A model generated the notes under the pieces. That model did no database searches. It saw nothing but the letters and a program-made list of their open reading frames with translations, and was not told where the DNA came from. The translations under genes were made by a program, and so were the position numbers. Below are positions 1 to 8,151 of a DNA stretch of 64,000 bases, piece by piece. Source of the DNA: Mycobacterium sp. (GTDB taxonomy: Bacteria > Actinomycetota > Actinomycetes > Mycobacteriales > Mycobacteriaceae); the NCBI RefSeq assembly GCF_029961025.1, contig NZ_JASBVP010000002.1, forward strand, positions 372,001-436,000, in the 5' to 3' direction. Numbering within the stretch: the stretch's first letter is position 1; the number at the start of each line of letters is the position of its first letter.

Positions 1-695
1 ATCCGGGTCAGGTCGATGCCTCGCATGCCGAACTCGGTGAGCGCGGCCAGCAGGGCCCCGGGCACGTTGTCGATACGCAACACCACCGACGTCCGGTCGG
101 CTCCGGTCCGGACCGGCGGCGGACCCGGCCGGCCGACCAGGACGAACCGGGTTCGGGCGTTGGGTTCATCGACCACACCGTCGGCAAGCGACGCCAGCCC
201 GAACCTGTCGGCGGCCAGCTTCGAGCTCACCGCGGCGTCGACCCGCCCGTCGGCGACTTGCTGTGCGGCGTCGCCGTTGGAGGAGGCCGGGCGCAGCTCG
301 ACGGCAGGCAGGTGCGTGGCCAGCCACTGCCGCACCTGCGCCGCCGCCACCGGGAATGCCGCCACGGTGCGTACCTCGGCAACGCTGCGGCCGGGTTTGA
401 CGACGATGCTAAACGCGACGTCGAGCGTGATCTCGGCGAAGACCTGCAGCGGCGATCCGATGGCCAAGCTGTCCAACGTGGGTGCCACCGACCCGTCGAT
501 CGAGTTCTCGATCGGCACGCAGGCGAAATCGGCGCTGCCGTTGCGGACTGCATCCAGGGCGGCCGGGGTGCTGTCGATCGGCAACGGCCGCAGGGCCTCC
601 GGGCTCACTTCGGGAATCAGGCCGGTGGTCGCCATCCGCAGCAGCGCCGCTTCGGTAAATGTCCCTGCGGGACCGAGATACGTGACGCGGGCCAC
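1..695 (-). CDS. pheA: prephenate dehydratase, C-terminal part cut off by window edge
   Basis: Prephenate dehydratase converts prephenate to phenylpyruvate in phenylalanine biosynthesis, in the cytoplasm. Read on the minus strand from a GTG at 695, the protein opens with MARVTYLGPAGTFTEAAL, the typical start of the family. It carries CVPIENSIDGS near residue 60 and the TRF catalytic motif in NARTRFVLVGR. After that comes the beginning of the regulatory ACT domain (VVLRIDNVPGAL), which binds phenylalanine for feedback inhibition. About 231 codons are present; the Mtb protein (Rv3838c) is about 321 residues, so roughly the last quarter lies left of the window. It is divergent from the Rv3839 homologue with only 79 bp between the start codons. 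Identification is confident. Confidence 0.95.
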   Translation of the reverse strand, partial: MARVTYLGPAGTFTEAALLRMATTGLIPEVSPEALRPLPIDSTPAALDAVRNGSADFACVPIENSIDGSVAPTLDSLAIGSPLQVFAEITLDVAFSIVVKPGRSVAEVRTVAAFPVAAAQVRQWLATHLPAVELRPASSNGDAAQQVADGRVDAAVSSKLAADRFGLASLADGVVDEPNARTRFVLVGRPGPPPVRTGADRTSVVLRIDNVPGALLAALTEFGMRGIDLTR

Positions 696-745
696 GCCCT
701 AAACACTAACCGGGCCACCGACCGCGTGCCGTCCCGTCAGCTATA

Positions 746-764
746 TTAAGTTAGCCTTACCTAA
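746..764 (+). promoter_or_regulatory. IdeR iron box
   Basis: The 19-mer TTAAGTTAGCCTTACCTAA matches the IdeR consensus TTAGGTTAGGCTAACCTAA at 16 of 19 positions. Its last bases run directly into the AAAGGAGG ribosome binding site (763-770) of the next gene. Fe(II)-loaded IdeR bound here should therefore block expression of the Rv3839 homologue, which is known to be iron-regulated in Mtb. Site recognition is by eye. Confidence 0.75.
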
Positions 765-774
765 AGGAGGTACC

Positions 775-1554
775 ATGTCTGCTTGCGCCCCCGCGCCGAC
801 GGCCGGCGAGCGGGTTCGGAGCATTTGCGCACGGGCCGACGGCGCGCTGCTCGGCATCCAGCGCGCCGATCCGCTCAGCACACCCCGACCGCAGTTGCTA
901 AGCGACGGATCCTTCGCCGTCGTCATCCCGGCTGACCGCGCGACGGCGGCGAGTATCGGAACCGCCGGAACGCAGGCGGTGCTGGAGGTGGTCGACTACG
1001 CGCCGCTACCCCTGCGTGAGCCGGTGCGCTCGCTGGTGTGGGTCCGCGGCCATCTTCGCCGAATCCCCTTGCCCGCGGTGCCCGCCATCCTCGAACTGAT
1101 CGCCGCCGAAGACCCCGACCCGGCGCCGCTGCGCGGTGAAACGCCCGCTGGTGACCGTGACGCCAGCCATACCCTGCTGGGGTTGACGGTCGAGTCTTTG
1201 GTGGTGACCGATGCCTCGGGGGCCGAGTCGCTCGCCGTCACCGACCTGCTGGCGGCCCGACCCGACCCGTTCTGCCGGCTGGAAGCGTGCTTGCTTCGCC
1301 ATCTGGACACCGCCCATCCAGAGGTGATCGCGCGGCTCGCCGCCACGCTGCCCGCGCCGCTCCGGCGCGGACGGGTGCGGCCACTGGCTCTCGACCGCTA
1401 CGGGTTGGGATTACGCGTCGAGGGTGACGGCGGCGACCGCGATGTGCGGCTGCCTTTCCGTCATCCGGTCGACGACGTCACAGGGCTGGGCCAGGCTATC
1501 CGGATGCTGCTGGGGTGCGCGTTCGCGAACGGACTCCGTGCCCGCCGGTGCTGA
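775..1554 (+). CDS. DUF2470-type, heme-utilisation-like protein, Rv3839 homologue
   Basis: A 259-residue cytoplasmic protein close in length to Mtb Rv3839 (258). The start ATG at 775 follows a strong AAAGGAGG six bases upstream. The N-terminal two thirds looks like a flavin-reductase-like split-barrel (SFAVVIPAD, AVLEVVDYAPLPLREPVRSLVWVRGHL). The C-terminal third resembles the DUF2470 domain found in heme-binding and heme-degrading HugZ-like proteins. The exact function is unknown; the iron box overlapping its leader supports a role in iron or heme handling. In Mtb the gene is followed by Rv3840 and then bfrB (bacterioferritin). Here both are missing and a CPBP membrane protein gene follows. 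Confidence 0.8.
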   Translation: MSACAPAPTAGERVRSICARADGALLGIQRADPLSTPRPQLLSDGSFAVVIPADRATAASIGTAGTQAVLEVVDYAPLPLREPVRSLVWVRGHLRRIPLPAVPAILELIAAEDPDPAPLRGETPAGDRDASHTLLGLTVESLVVTDASGAESLAVTDLLAARPDPFCRLEACLLRHLDTAHPEVIARLAATLPAPLRRGRVRPLALDRYGLGLRVEGDGGDRDVRLPFRHPVDDVTGLGQAIRMLLGCAFANGLRARRC

Positions 1555-1586
1555 CCAGCCGGCTACGGTGCGGTTACCGTGTCGGG

Positions 1587-2351
1587 GTGACCGCACCACC
1601 CGGCCCCGATTTGATGCCGAAGCGCGTGCTGGGCATCGAGATCGCGGTGGTGTTAGGCGTCACGTTCGGCGTCAACGCCGTCACCGCGGTGTTGCAGTTG
1701 ATCGACGCGGTCTTGCGTAACCTAAGCGCGCAACGGATCCCGCTTAACCCCCGGCTGTCGTATTTCAGCCTGATCGACTTGGGACTCAACCTGGCGTTCG
1801 TCGCGCGCCTGACCGCATGGGGTGGGCTCGGTCTGTACCTGTTGTGGCGCAGCGGAATAGGCCCCGCGCGCATCGGCCTGGGGCGGTTTCGCTGGCGCCC
1901 GGATCTGGTCGGCGGCATCGGGCTGGCCGCGGCGATCGGCCTGCCCGGGCTGGGGCTTTATCATGCGGCGCGGATGCTGGGGGTCAACGCCAGCGTCATC
2001 CCGGCCGGTCCGGAGGATACCTGGTGGCGGGTGCCGGTGTTGGTTGCCACCGCGTTCGCCAACGGCTGGGCTGAAGAGATCATCGTAGTGGGCTACCTGC
2101 TCACCCGCCTGCGACAGCTGGGTGCCGGCCCCGCCACCGCGCTGGGCTGCTCCAGCCTGCTGCGCGGCAGCTACCACGCCTACCAGGGCTTCGGCGCCTG
2201 CCTGGGCAATATCGCCATGGGTCTGGTGTTCGGCTATGTCTGGCGCCGCACCGGTCGGCTGTGGCCGTTGGTGATCGCGCACGGGGTCATCGACACCGTG
2301 GCGTTTGTCGGTTATGTGCTGCTGGGCGGGCATCTGGCTGGGCTGCGCTGA
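1587..2351 (+). CDS. CPBP-family (CAAX protease-like) intramembrane protein
   Basis: About 254 residues with roughly six to eight hydrophobic segments. The C-terminal half shows the CPBP/Rce1 signature in order: a glutamate pair in WAEEIIVVGYLLTRL, a His in LLRGSYHAYQGFG, and HGVID near the C terminus. Such proteins are membrane metalloproteases or bacteriocin-immunity-like factors; the substrate here is unknown. The canonical first motif is EExxxR. Here the position of the Arg is occupied by Val, so catalysis may be altered. The start is uncertain: GTG 1587 is preferred because upstream codons overlap the Rv3839 homologue. The short distance to that gene suggests co-transcription under the iron box. 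It sits where Mtb has Rv3840-bfrB. Confidence 0.75.
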   Translation: MTAPPGPDLMPKRVLGIEIAVVLGVTFGVNAVTAVLQLIDAVLRNLSAQRIPLNPRLSYFSLIDLGLNLAFVARLTAWGGLGLYLLWRSGIGPARIGLGRFRWRPDLVGGIGLAAAIGLPGLGLYHAARMLGVNASVIPAGPEDTWWRVPVLVATAFANGWAEEIIVVGYLLTRLRQLGAGPATALGCSSLLRGSYHAYQGFGACLGNIAMGLVFGYVWRRTGRLWPLVIAHGVIDTVAFVGYVLLGGHLAGLR

Positions 2352-2424
2352 CCGCTCGCCGGCGGACCGTCAACCGGCATTTCAGGAAACCCGGTTTCGG
2401 AATGCCCGGGGCCGGTGTTGGCGG

Positions 2425-3258
2425 TCAGCCCCCGCCGCCGGTGCCGGTCAAACCTTGCTGTAACCAAGCCTTGGTGCGGCGAGGGTGATGCGTGGCCAGC
2501 CAGGCCACGCCGGCGTCGCGGCACAAGGTGACGTCGTCGAACTCATCGACGTTCCAGCAGTACAGTGCCCGTCCCTGGGCGGCTACCCGATCCGCAAGGT
2601 TCGGGTACTCGCGCAGTGCCGTGACCGGCAAGCCCACCGCGGTGGCGCCGACCGCGCTGGCCGCCCCGCTGACCAGGTAGCGGGCCACCCTGCCGAGCAG
2701 CACCGTGGGCAGCAGCGGCGCGGCGCGGCGCACCCGCCATACCGCCGCCGCCGAAAACGACATCACCACGGCCCGCGAATGGTCGGCCGAGGGCGGAGCG
2801 GCGATACCGAAGCGGTGCAGCAGGGCCAGCACCTTGCTTTCCACCAGCGCCCCGTACCGGACCGGATGCTTGGTTTCGATAAAGACTTTCACCGGCCGCC
2901 GCCAATCCAGAACGAGTGACACCAAAGCATCCAGCGTCAAAAGGCCGGTGTCGCCATGGGTGCCGTCGGGACGCCAGCTGGCATGCCAGGCCCCGTACTC
3001 CAGTTCGCGCAACTGGGCCAGCGTCATGGTGCTGACCAACCCCGCCCCGGATGAGGTGCGGTCCAGACGCCGGTCATGCACGCACACCAGGTGGCCGTCG
3101 CGGGTCAGCCGCACGTCACATTCCACGCCGTCGGCGCCTTCTTTCAGGGCGAGGTCATACGCCGCAAGCGTGTGTTCCGGCCGATCGGCAGAGGCCCCGC
3201 GATGAGCGACCACAAAAGGATGCTCGGCCAACACCCTCCCGGCCGCCTCCATAACCAC
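2425..3258 (-). CDS. glpQ1: glycerophosphodiester phosphodiesterase
   Basis: A 277-residue GDPD-family TIM barrel that hydrolyses glycerophosphodiesters to glycerol-3-phosphate and an alcohol. The signature is near the N terminus: FVVAHRGASADRPEHTLAAY (His-Arg and Glu), then DGVECDVRLTRDGHLVCVHD (the Glu/Asp metal ligands and second His), then KVFIETKHP. No signal peptide is evident, so a cytoplasmic location is likely. Mtb GlpQ1 (Rv3842c) is 274 residues. The upstream membrane-protein gene on the same strand ends only two bases before this start, indicating an operon. Confidence 0.92.
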   Translation of the reverse strand: MVMEAAGRVLAEHPFVVAHRGASADRPEHTLAAYDLALKEGADGVECDVRLTRDGHLVCVHDRRLDRTSSGAGLVSTMTLAQLRELEYGAWHASWRPDGTHGDTGLLTLDALVSLVLDWRRPVKVFIETKHPVRYGALVESKVLALLHRFGIAAPPSADHSRAVVMSFSAAAVWRVRRAAPLLPTVLLGRVARYLVSGAASAVGATAVGLPVTALREYPNLADRVAAQGRALYCWNVDEFDDVTLCRDAGVAWLATHHPRRTKAWLQQGLTGTGGGG

Positions 3259-3260
3259 TA

Positions 3261-4280
3261 TTATGCTGCCGGCTCCTGGCCCGCCGGCCCACCCGGTGCG
3301 GCCGGTCTCGGCACCAGGTCCGCGGGGACCACGACCCAGCGATGCGCGGGCCGCTCAACCGGTTTGCGCTCGAACCCCTCGAACACCCTGCCGACCGCGG
3401 CCACGACGGCGGCGGCCAGCAGATAGGCGAGCGCGGTCGTCACGGTATTGTTCCCGATGCCCTGAGCGTTTCGAGTCGGGCTGGTGGCGGTCGCAACGAT
3501 CGATACCGCCGCGCTGGCGACCCACACCAGCCACCACAACAGGATCGGCTTTCGCAACCGCGAGTAGTGACCTTCCAGGGTCGCCAGCTCGATGACGTAC
3601 ACCGGAGCCCACAGCAGATTCACCAGGGGCACCACGCAACCGACCCACAGCGCCCAGTGGGAACGCGGTTCCGGGAGACCGTAATGGGCGAACGCCGTCG
3701 CGCGCCGGGCGATCAACCATCGGGTGAGCACCACGGCGCAGGCGATCACCGCCACCGCCGCCGCCAGGCTGGCAACCACACCCAGCCAGACGGCAGTCCC
3801 GGCGACCAGCGGATTCAGCAGGGTGTTGCGGTTGATGATCAACAACACGTAGCGCACCAGATACACCAGGGCCGCGACGGCGAGCACCAATACGGTGGCG
3901 AACAGCGTGGTGCGCACCGTCGCCGCCGCCGGCGCCCGGGGCACCGGCGGTGTGTGCTCCCCCACCGGCTGGTTGACGCGGTCGGCCAGACCCCAGCGCG
4001 GCATGACGGTGTAACGCGGGGTGGGTCCGCGGGGTCGCCGGCGCGGGCGGGACGGTGGCGGTGGGCCGGGCCGCACCGCTATCCATCGATAACCCGGCGG
4101 CAGCCGCGGCGCGGGATCGCGGAGCGGGGGCGCCGGTGGCTGCGTACCCGCCGGTGTGGCCCATCGGGGGCCTGCCGCTGGCAGCGGCGCTAGCAAGGCA
4201 CCGCGGCAGCGGGGACACCAGACGCGCGGCCGCTCGTGCACATTCCACCGCGTGCCGCACTGGGAGCACACCTGCACCAC
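3261..4280 (-). CDS. zinc-ribbon multi-pass membrane protein, Rv3843c homologue (DUF4328-like)
   Basis: A 339-residue protein; the Mtb counterpart (Rv3843c) is 342. The N terminus has a zinc ribbon with two Cys pairs (CSQCGTRW and VWCPRC, within residues 5-25), then a proline/arginine-rich linker to about residue 110. Five or so membrane segments follow, including TLFATVLVLAVAALVYLVRY and LAYLLAAAVVAAVG. The arrangement resembles DUF4328 membrane proteins of unknown function. It lies immediately upstream of glpQ1 with a two-base gap and is probably its operon partner. The start at 4280 is a GTG. Confidence 0.8.
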   Translation of the reverse strand: MVQVCSQCGTRWNVHERPRVWCPRCRGALLAPLPAAGPRWATPAGTQPPAPPLRDPAPRLPPGYRWIAVRPGPPPPSRPRRRPRGPTPRYTVMPRWGLADRVNQPVGEHTPPVPRAPAAATVRTTLFATVLVLAVAALVYLVRYVLLIINRNTLLNPLVAGTAVWLGVVASLAAAVAVIACAVVLTRWLIARRATAFAHYGLPEPRSHWALWVGCVVPLVNLLWAPVYVIELATLEGHYSRLRKPILLWWLVWVASAAVSIVATATSPTRNAQGIGNNTVTTALAYLLAAAVVAAVGRVFEGFERKPVERPAHRWVVVPADLVPRPAAPGGPAGQEPAA

Positions 4281-4370
4281 GCGACCAGCGTAACCGCCAC
4301 CTGCCCGCCCGGGCGGGACCTATCGCAGTCGGACCGGGCGCCCATCCTGGCTACCTGAAGCTACCCGCAG

Positions 4371-4478
4371 GTATCCACAATTTCCACAGGTTTATCCACA
4401 AGAAGCATCCGGGTTCGGCGTTCTTGGACACCGTTCAATAAGCCTCGATAGGCCTCATCCAACGCATGTTGTGGACAA
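4371..4478. promoter_or_regulatory. cluster of DnaA-box-like sites
   Basis: Within the roughly 470-bp gene-free stretch 4281-4754 there are three same-orientation DnaA-box-like 9-mers close together: GTATCCACA (4371-4379), TTTCCACAG (4381-4389) and TTATCCACA (4392-4400, the perfect consensus). A fourth in the other orientation, TGTGGACAA (4470-4478), is TTGTCCACA on the minus strand, a form common in mycobacterial origins. No ORF overlaps them. Nothing else was recognised in this gap. Confidence 0.55.
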
Positions 4479-4754
4479 CTCGCCGGTGTGGTAGCGCGGC
4501 ATCGACACAATTCGTCCGCCGCCGAGCGAATTCCCTTGGTCCGCTAACCACTCCGTCGAGCCGGGGGCGGCGAGTCGGCTTGCCGCGGCGGGATCGCCCA
4601 CCTCCTCGGCGACCACCGCCAATGCGCGGCTGCATGCCGCTGTCGACCCCGGTTTGCAAGCGGTACATAAGGCGCTATGATCGCGTCCACCAGGTGTTGG
4701 TTGTGATTCTTTTCACTGGGGGACACAGTTGAACGTGCAGGTCGAGGTCGTCTG

Positions 4755-4913
4755 ATGGCCACCCAACCCATTGGACCGCGATCGCCGGTGTCATCGCCGT
4801 ATTGGTATTCTGGCCCGCCGCCCGACAACCGTGCCTACCTGCTCGCCGGTTTGCGCGCCGGGCTGATCGCCTTGGTGCTGCTGGGGATCCTGGCCGTCAT
4901 CGTTTTGTTCTGA
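4755..4913 (+). CDS. small single-pass membrane protein (52 aa), hypothetical
   Basis: A 52-codon ORF from ATG 4755 to a TGA at 4911-4913. The first half is Pro/Ser/Tyr-rich (SPYWYSGPPPDNRAYLL). The second half is one long hydrophobic helix (GLIALVLLGILAVIVLF) ending at the C terminus, like a tail-anchored small membrane protein. An upstream mini-ORF in the same region stops in TGATG, overlapping this ATG, which would allow translational coupling. It lies between the DnaA-box cluster and sodA. I do not recognise a named family. Confidence 0.5.
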   Translation: MATQPIGPRSPVSSPYWYSGPPPDNRAYLLAGLRAGLIALVLLGILAVIVLF

Positions 4914-5072
4914 GCCCGCCCGTAACGGCCTGCGCCCGCAGCGCTCGTTATTGCGGTGTGCGCGGTCATGGAGCAGTGTTGTGGGGTAAAGTCCAGGCGC
5001 GGAACCGGCCTTTCGACTAGAGCGTAAAACAGCGTAAAACACAGAGCCCCAACGATCTAAGGAAGGAATCCC

Positions 5073-5696
5073 GTGGCTGTATACACGTTGCCCGATCTCG
5101 ACTGGGACTACGGAGCACTGGAGCCGCATATCTCGGGCCAGATCAACGAGCTTCACCACACCAAACACCACGCCGGCTATGTCAAGGGCGCCAACGACGC
5201 CCTCGACAAACTGGAGGAGGCCCGCGCCAACGACGACCACTCCGCGATCCTGCAGAACGAGAAAAGCCTGGCGTTCAACCTGGGAGGGCACGTCAACCAC
5301 ACCCTTTGGTGGAAAAACCTGTCCCCGGACGGCGGTGATAAGCCCACCGGCGAGCTCGCCGCCGCCATCGACGAGGCGTTCGGATCGTTCGACAAGTTCC
5401 GCGCCCAGTTCACTGCGGCCGCGACCACCGTTCAGGGGTCGGGCTGGGCGGCGCTGGGCTATGACAGCCTCGCCGGCAAGCTGCTGGTGTTCCAGGTCTA
5501 CGACCACCAGTCCAACTTCCCGCTGGGTATCGTGCCGCTGCTGCTGCTCGACATGTGGGAGCACGCCTTCTACCTGCAGTACAAGAACGTCAAGGCCGAC
5601 TTCGCCAAGGCGTTTTGGAACGTCGTGAACTGGGCTGACGTACAGGCTCGCTACGCGGCTGCCACCGCGAAGACCAAGGGGCTGATCGCCGGCTGA
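5073..5696 (+). CDS. sodA: superoxide dismutase (Fe/Mn type)
   Basis: A 207-residue Fe/Mn superoxide dismutase that dismutates superoxide to oxygen and hydrogen peroxide. Diagnostic segments are [14 protein letters not shown] near the N terminus, [13 protein letters not shown], and the metal-ligand signature [11 protein letters not shown] near residue 164. There is no signal peptide, although in Mtb the same protein is exported through the SecA2 route. The start is a GTG at 5073 preceded by AAGGAAGGAATCCC, giving [13 protein letters not shown] exactly as in mycobacterial SodA (207 aa). It is a single transcription unit followed by a hairpin at 5723-5751. Confidence 0.98.
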   Translation: MAVYTLPDLDWDYGALEPHISGQINELHHTKHHAGYVKGANDALDKLEEARANDDHSAILQNEKSLAFNLGGHVNHTLWWKNLSPDGGDKPTGELAAAIDEAFGSFDKFRAQFTAAATTVQGSGWAALGYDSLAGKLLVFQVYDHQSNFPLGIVPLLLLDMWEHAFYLQYKNVKADFAKAFWNVVNWADVQARYAAATAKTKGLIAG

Positions 5697-5722
5697 AAAC
5701 CCGGAGCTGACACCCCGGCTGG

Positions 5723-5751
5723 GGGCGTCACGCGCGGCACGCGTGGCGCCC
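5723..5751 (+). terminator. GC hairpin downstream of sodA
   Basis: Left arm GGGCGTCACGCG (5723-5734), five-base loop, right arm CGCGTGGCGCCC (5740-5751): a 12-bp stem with one G-U pair, starting 27 bases after the sodA stop. There is no T-tract, as is common for mycobacterial terminators. Confidence 0.6.
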
Positions 5752-5880
5752 GCACTCGTTGGGAAGCACCCACCGATGCCGTGCCGGCTTGCACCACCCC
5801 TGAGGGGCGCGCATGCTGGTCTAATCTGATAAACACACCGGCGTGTGATTCCGAATCGAGGTATGCGGGAGCGCGAAGAA

Positions 5881-6414
5881 ATGGAAACCGGGTCCGGCCG
5901 GGCTGTTGAAGTCACCCCATTCCATTCCCACGGCACTTTGAAGGGGTTCGTGATCTCAGGGCGTTGGCCCGACACCACGAAGGAGTGGGCCCAGCTTCTG
6001 AGGGTCGCCGTCTGGGTTGCATCGCTTCCGGGATTGCTCTCCACCACAACAGTGTTCGGCGCTCGTGAAGAGTTGCCGGACGAGCCCGAGCCGGGGACGG
6101 TGGGCTTGGTGCTTGCCGAAGGCCCGGTAGTTGGTGAGTCCGCTATTCCGCCAGGCTATTTCGCAGATCACCAGCCGCCGGCGCTGCTGATGCTGCACCC
6201 ACCCTCGGAAACCACGCCGTCGCTTCCGGAATGCGCCGGGGCGGCCTCGGGTTGTGTGCTGCTGCCGGGACTTCCGCATCTGGGGCTGGAGCACCGTGCT
6301 GCATGGGTTGAGGCGGAAGCGGACGGCACCGTTACCTCCATGGTGAGTCGGGTGGGGGTCGACCCGATCAGCCATCCCGATACCGCGATCCTGGCGATGC
6401 TGCTCGCGGCCTGA
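5881..6414 (+). CDS. conserved hypothetical protein, Rv3847 homologue
   Basis: From ATG 5881 the protein is 177 residues, the same length as Mtb Rv3847, which is why this start was chosen over the upstream in-frame ATG at 5845. It is soluble, with no signal peptide or membrane segment. Recognisable stretches are GFVISGRWPDTTKEWAQLLR, FGAREELPDEPEPGTVGLV and PISHPDTAILAMLL. No enzymatic motif is visible and the function is unknown. In Mtb it lies between sodA and the espR region; here the intervening Rv3848 membrane-protein gene is missing. Confidence 0.8.
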   Translation: METGSGRAVEVTPFHSHGTLKGFVISGRWPDTTKEWAQLLRVAVWVASLPGLLSTTTVFGAREELPDEPEPGTVGLVLAEGPVVGESAIPPGYFADHQPPALLMLHPPSETTPSLPECAGAASGCVLLPGLPHLGLEHRAAWVEAEADGTVTSMVSRVGVDPISHPDTAILAMLLAA

Positions 6415-6870
6415 TCATGGCCCGGCGTCCTGCCGCCGCGGCGGTGTTCCCCACAGGTCGGTCGGCGCCATGGTGGACCGCCGGCCACCCTCCCCATGAC
6501 CGTTACGACGACCCGAACCCGGAATCCGCAGCAAATCGTTTTCCGGACCGGTTGCGCATGTCTGGTCGTTGCCCGACGCGTTCCGCCTGCGGCTGAGGCC
6601 GGCAGCTGGCTGGTGTCAAGCCACCTGGTGAGCAGGAACGGCGCTGCTGTTTACCCGGTTGCATCTTGGCTATTTGACCCTGAATCCACCCACTTCGCGG
6701 GCGCGTTACCGAGTCTGTTCGATACCTGGGGACGGCGTTGTCACCGAAGCGTGGCGACCGGGAGCGATTTCTTCAGGTTTGCACTTGGTTGTCCAGACAA
6801 CTGTCGCTACCATGATCAGCAAATGTGCGCAGGCAGCTATCCGCTCTTCTCACCTGTGGAGGTCGTATCG
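6415..6870 (+). other. gene-free region upstream of espR
   Basis: 456 bp between the Rv3847 homologue and espR. The espR frame stays open upstream to about 6496, but that part has no resemblance to EspR and no convincing ribosome binding site. I see no separate gene; the Rv3848 homologue expected here in Mtb is absent. It probably holds a long espR leader and promoter. Confidence 0.5.
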
Positions 6871-7269
6871 ATGAGCACGACGTTCGCCGCCCGCCTGAAC
6901 CGCCTGTTCGACACGGTCTATCCGCCCGGACGGGGGCCGCACACCTCCGCCGAGGTGATCGCCGCGCTCAAGGCGGAGGGTATCACGATGTCGGCTCCCT
7001 ACCTCTCGCAGCTGCGCTCCGGTAACCGCACCAACCCGTCGGCGGCCACGATGGCCGCCCTAGCAAACTTCTTCCGGATCAAGCCGGCGTATTTCACCGA
7101 CGACGAGTACTACGAAAAGCTCGACAAAGAGTTGTCGTGGCTGGCCATGATGCGTGATGAGGGTGTGCGCCGCATTGCGTCGCGGATCGTCGGCTTGTCC
7201 CCCGAGGCTCAGCAAGACATCGTGGACAGGGTCGAAGAGTTACGCCGCAAGGAGCATCTGGACGGTTAG
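6871..7269 (+). CDS. espR: nucleoid-associated regulator EspR
   Basis: A 132-residue DNA-binding protein, the same length as Mtb EspR (Rv3849). The N-terminal helix-turn-helix is recognisable (SAPYLSQLRSGNRTNPS, about residues 44-60). The C-terminal helices form the dimerisation region. EspR in Mtb binds many loci as a dimer of dimers and activates espACD, which ESX-1 secretion needs. The start ATG 6871 follows GTGGAGGTCGTATCG. It is retained here although no ESX-1 locus is found at its usual nearby place. Confidence 0.95.
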   Translation: MSTTFAARLNRLFDTVYPPGRGPHTSAEVIAALKAEGITMSAPYLSQLRSGNRTNPSAATMAALANFFRIKPAYFTDDEYYEKLDKELSWLAMMRDEGVRRIASRIVGLSPEAQQDIVDRVEELRRKEHLDG

Positions 7270-7489
7270 CCAGCACCCCGCCGAACCGGCGTGGGAAAAG
7301 CCGGGCACGCCCACCTCCCCAACTCCCCGCAACCGCGAAACGGCGGCGGACCCCGACGGGCATGGGCCGGACGGCCGGCGACCCACCCCCTCGACCTGAG
7401 CCGGGGCTGCCGGTGCGTGCCGATTAGGGTGGGCTTCGGGTCGCGCACACCGTCCGCGGCCGTCACGAGAGACCGGGAGGCCACCGGGC

Positions 7490-8146
7490 ATGGGCCTGTT
7501 TCGCACCCGAAAGAGCCGCGCCACGCGTCGCGCCGAAGCCCGGGCGCTCCAAGCGCGGGCCAAGCTCGAGGCGAGGCTGGCAGCTAAAAACGAGCGGCGC
7601 CGTATCAAGTCCGACCGGCGAGCACAGGCCAAAGCCCTCAAGGCCCAGCTGAAAGCCCAGCGTGACAGCGATCGGGCCGCGCTGCGGGCCGCCGAGGCTG
7701 AGCTCAAGGCGGCGCGCGAGGGCAAGCTGCTGTCACCGACACGTATCCGCCGGGCATTGACGGTGTCTCGACTGCTCGCGCCGGTGCTGGTCCCGGTGGT
7801 GTACCGGGTTGCCATGGCGGCCCGCGGGCTCATCGACCAGCGGCGCGCCGACCGGCTCGGTGTTCCGTTATCCCAGATCGGTCGGTTCTCCGGGCATGGC
7901 GCCCGGTTGTCGGCTCGGGTGGCCGGTGCCGAGCGGGCGCTGCGCACGGTGCACGACAAGAAGCCCGACGACGCCGAGACCGCACGGTTCGTCGCCGCGA
8001 TCCGCGAACGGCTCGCCGACCTCTCGGCGGCTATCGCCGCCGCGGAGAGCATGCCTGCGACCCGCCGGCGAGCCGCGCACTCCGCGATTTCCCGACAACT
8101 CGACGGCATCGACGCCGACCTGATGGCCCGGCTCGGGGTGACCTAA
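7490..8146 (+). CDS. conserved hypothetical protein, Rv3850 homologue
   Basis: 218 residues, the same length as Mtb Rv3850. The first 100 residues are extremely basic and helical (RATRRAEARALQARAKLEARLAAKNERRRIK style), likely a coiled coil. A hydrophobic stretch follows (SRLLAPVLVPVVYRVAMAAR) and then a helical C-terminal domain. It matches the DUF6474-type actinobacterial family of unknown function. Its stop is five bases before the next gene (CopC-like), so the two are likely co-transcribed. Confidence 0.8.
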   Translation: MGLFRTRKSRATRRAEARALQARAKLEARLAAKNERRRIKSDRRAQAKALKAQLKAQRDSDRAALRAAEAELKAAREGKLLSPTRIRRALTVSRLLAPVLVPVVYRVAMAARGLIDQRRADRLGVPLSQIGRFSGHGARLSARVAGAERALRTVHDKKPDDAETARFVAAIRERLADLSAAIAAAESMPATRRRAAHSAISRQLDGIDADLMARLGVT

Positions 8147-8151
8147 GAGCC

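Noticed and set aside
6496..6870. In-frame 125-codon extension upstream of espR
   Set aside because: No similarity to EspR, no ribosome binding site; ATG 6871 gives exactly the known 132-residue protein.
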